Source of the DNA: Mycobacterium lehmannii
Lineage (GTDB): Bacteria; Actinomycetota; Actinomycetes; Mycobacteriales; Mycobacteriaceae
Assembly (NCBI RefSeq): GCF_002245535.1
Contig: NZ_NKCN01000003.1
Coordinates: 310,001 to 374,000, forward strand
DNA: 64,000 nt
Direction: 5' to 3'
In this document: positions 63,181 through 64,000 of the stretch, in pieces
Layout of the letters: each line of letters begins with the position of its first letter
Position numbering within the stretch: the first letter of the stretch is position 1
Translations under genes and position numbers: made by a program
The notes under the pieces: model-generated
Database searches by the model: none
The model's input: the letters and a program-made list of their open reading frames with translations, nothing else
Told to the model about the DNA's origin: nothing

Positions 63181-64000
63181 TGGACACCGGTTTCCCCGAC
63201 GGCCGGGTGCCGGTCGTGTTGAGCGCGCACGCCGAGGAACTGCTGACCGCCGACGCCGAGGCGATACTGCGCTACCTCGATCGCGAGCCCGGCGTGGCGG
63301 CGGTGTCCGCAACCTTGCTGCGCACCCGGCGCATACGCAGGCACCGCGCGGTCGTGCGCGCCGCCGACACCGCCGAACTGGCCGAAGGACTCCGAGCGAT
63401 CGTCGACGGCGGTACGCACCCGCTGATGGCCCGCTCGTCGCAATCAACGGCGACGCGAACGGCTTTCGTCTTCCCCGGACAGGGCAACCAATGGCCGTCC
63501 ATGGGGGCGGACGCCTACCGGCGGTCTGCGGTGTATCGCACGCACGTCGACCGGTGCGCCGAGGCGTTCGTCGCCGCAGGCGAGCCGTCACCGCTGCCGT
63601 ACCTGACCGCGGAGACCAACGGCGGGTCCTGGCCGCAGACGCAGATCCAGTCGGCGCAGTTCACCCATGCCGTCGCGCTGGCCCAGATGTGGCGCTCATG
63701 CGGAATCGCACCCGACCTGGTGGTCGGGCACAGCCTCGGTGAGGTCGCGGCCGCCCACGTCGCCGGAAGCATCGCGCTGCCCGACGCGGCCGCCGTGGTC
63801 ATCGCCCGAGCCAAAGCAGTCGAGCGGCTCTCCGGCGACTACGGCATGGCGGCGCTGGGGGTTTCACTTGCCGAGGCCGAGCGGTTGATCGAATCGACGC
63901 CGGGATGGCTCGAGGTGTCGGCGGTCAACGCCGGCGCGTCGGTGGCGGTGTCGGGGGAGCGCGCGGCGATCAGCGCGCTCGTCGCTACCGCAGCCGAACG
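63180..64000 (+). CDS. mbtD: Mycobactin polyketide synthase MbtD (5' part, cut by window end)
   Basis: The first 273 residues are visible: a linker of about 90 residues and the start of an acyltransferase domain with VFPGQGNQWPSMG (97-109) and the active Ser185 in GHSLGEVAAAHVAG. In the full protein ketoreductase and carrier domains are expected beyond the window. It overlaps mbtC by TGATG and continues past the right edge. Confidence 0.9.
   Translation, partial: MDTGFPDGRVPVVLSAHAEELLTADAEAILRYLDREPGVAAVSATLLRTRRIRRHRAVVRAADTAELAEGLRAIVDGGTHPLMARSSQSTATRTAFVFPGQGNQWPSMGADAYRRSAVYRTHVDRCAEAFVAAGEPSPLPYLTAETNGGSWPQTQIQSAQFTHAVALAQMWRSCGIAPDLVVGHSLGEVAAAHVAGSIALPDAAAVVIARAKAVERLSGDYGMAALGVSLAEAERLIESTPGWLEVSAVNAGASVAVSGERAAISALVATAAE

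Noticed and set aside
1..64000. CRISPR arrays, tRNA or rRNA genes, insertion sequences, prophage.
   Set aside because: No repeat-spacer pattern, cloverleaf, transposase or integrase was recognised on reading both strands; the syntenic block in M. tuberculosis leads me to expect no tRNA here.

Overview
The window is high-GC actinobacterial DNA with many GTG starts, four-base start/stop overlaps and TANNNT -10 boxes a few bases before start codons. The gene order nadD-rsfS-gpgP-octT-degV, comEA-comEC-holA-rpsT, rnz, lepA, trehalase, subI-cysTWA, sirA-cysH, hemW and mbtA/mbtB/mbtC/mbtD follows the Mycobacterium tuberculosis Rv2421c-Rv2381c block in reverse. The source is therefore a Mycobacterium, most likely a rapid grower (Mycolicibacterium), because the eis position holds other genes and the siderophore locus differs from that of M. 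tuberculosis.

Layout. 1-9.7 kb: NAD metabolism (amidase edge, nadE), a CmtR-like metal sensor with a CDF exporter and a methyltransferase, crotonase/ribokinase, proA, and a MoxR/VWA pair. 9.7-13 kb: nadD, rsfS, gpgP, octT, degV; gpgP and octT belong to methylglucose lipopolysaccharide synthesis. 13-17.2 kb: accessory genes (ArsR-SRPBCC-DinB-like operon, two dehydrogenases, a membrane protein). 17.3-24.6 kb: comEA, comEC, holA, rpsT and a conserved ATP-grasp/alpha-E/transglutaminase cassette. 24.6-34.5 kb: RNase Z, CBS, GNAT, PemK-like protein, lepA, two lipoproteins, trehalase, monooxygenase and two tiny membrane proteins. 34.5-43 kb: sulfate assimilation, with the importer subI-cysT-cysW-cysA and the reductive operon sirA-cysH-chelatase. 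Each is preceded by a short leaderless ORF ending in a cysteine-codon cluster, and the sirA ribosome-binding site lies in a perfect hairpin. 43-45.7 kb: hemW and an ECF sigma/anti-sigma pair.

45.8-64 kb is a mycobactin locus with an unusual head. No salicylate synthase (mbtI) is visible. Instead a 1727-residue single-module polyketide synthase with the KS-AT-TH-KR-ACP order of 6-methylsalicylic acid synthases lies convergent to mbtA. It has a candidate IdeR iron box just before its start. The natural reading is that the siderophore carries a polyketide-derived 6-methylsalicyl cap, as known chemically for the mycobactins of M. phlei and some relatives, rather than chorismate-derived salicylate. 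MbtA would activate the acid, MbtB (ArCP-Cy-A-PCP, ending without a thioesterase) would form the oxazoline, and MbtT, MbtC and MbtD (cut by the window end) would continue. An ABC pair like IrtA/IrtB but lacking the siderophore-interaction domain, and an F420-type oxidoreductase, sit inside the locus. Five iron-box-like sites cover all its promoters.

Several intergenic inverted repeats are present, two of which look like copies of one element. I saw no rRNA, tRNA, CRISPR or insertion sequence, and no gene-free gap reaches 300 bases.
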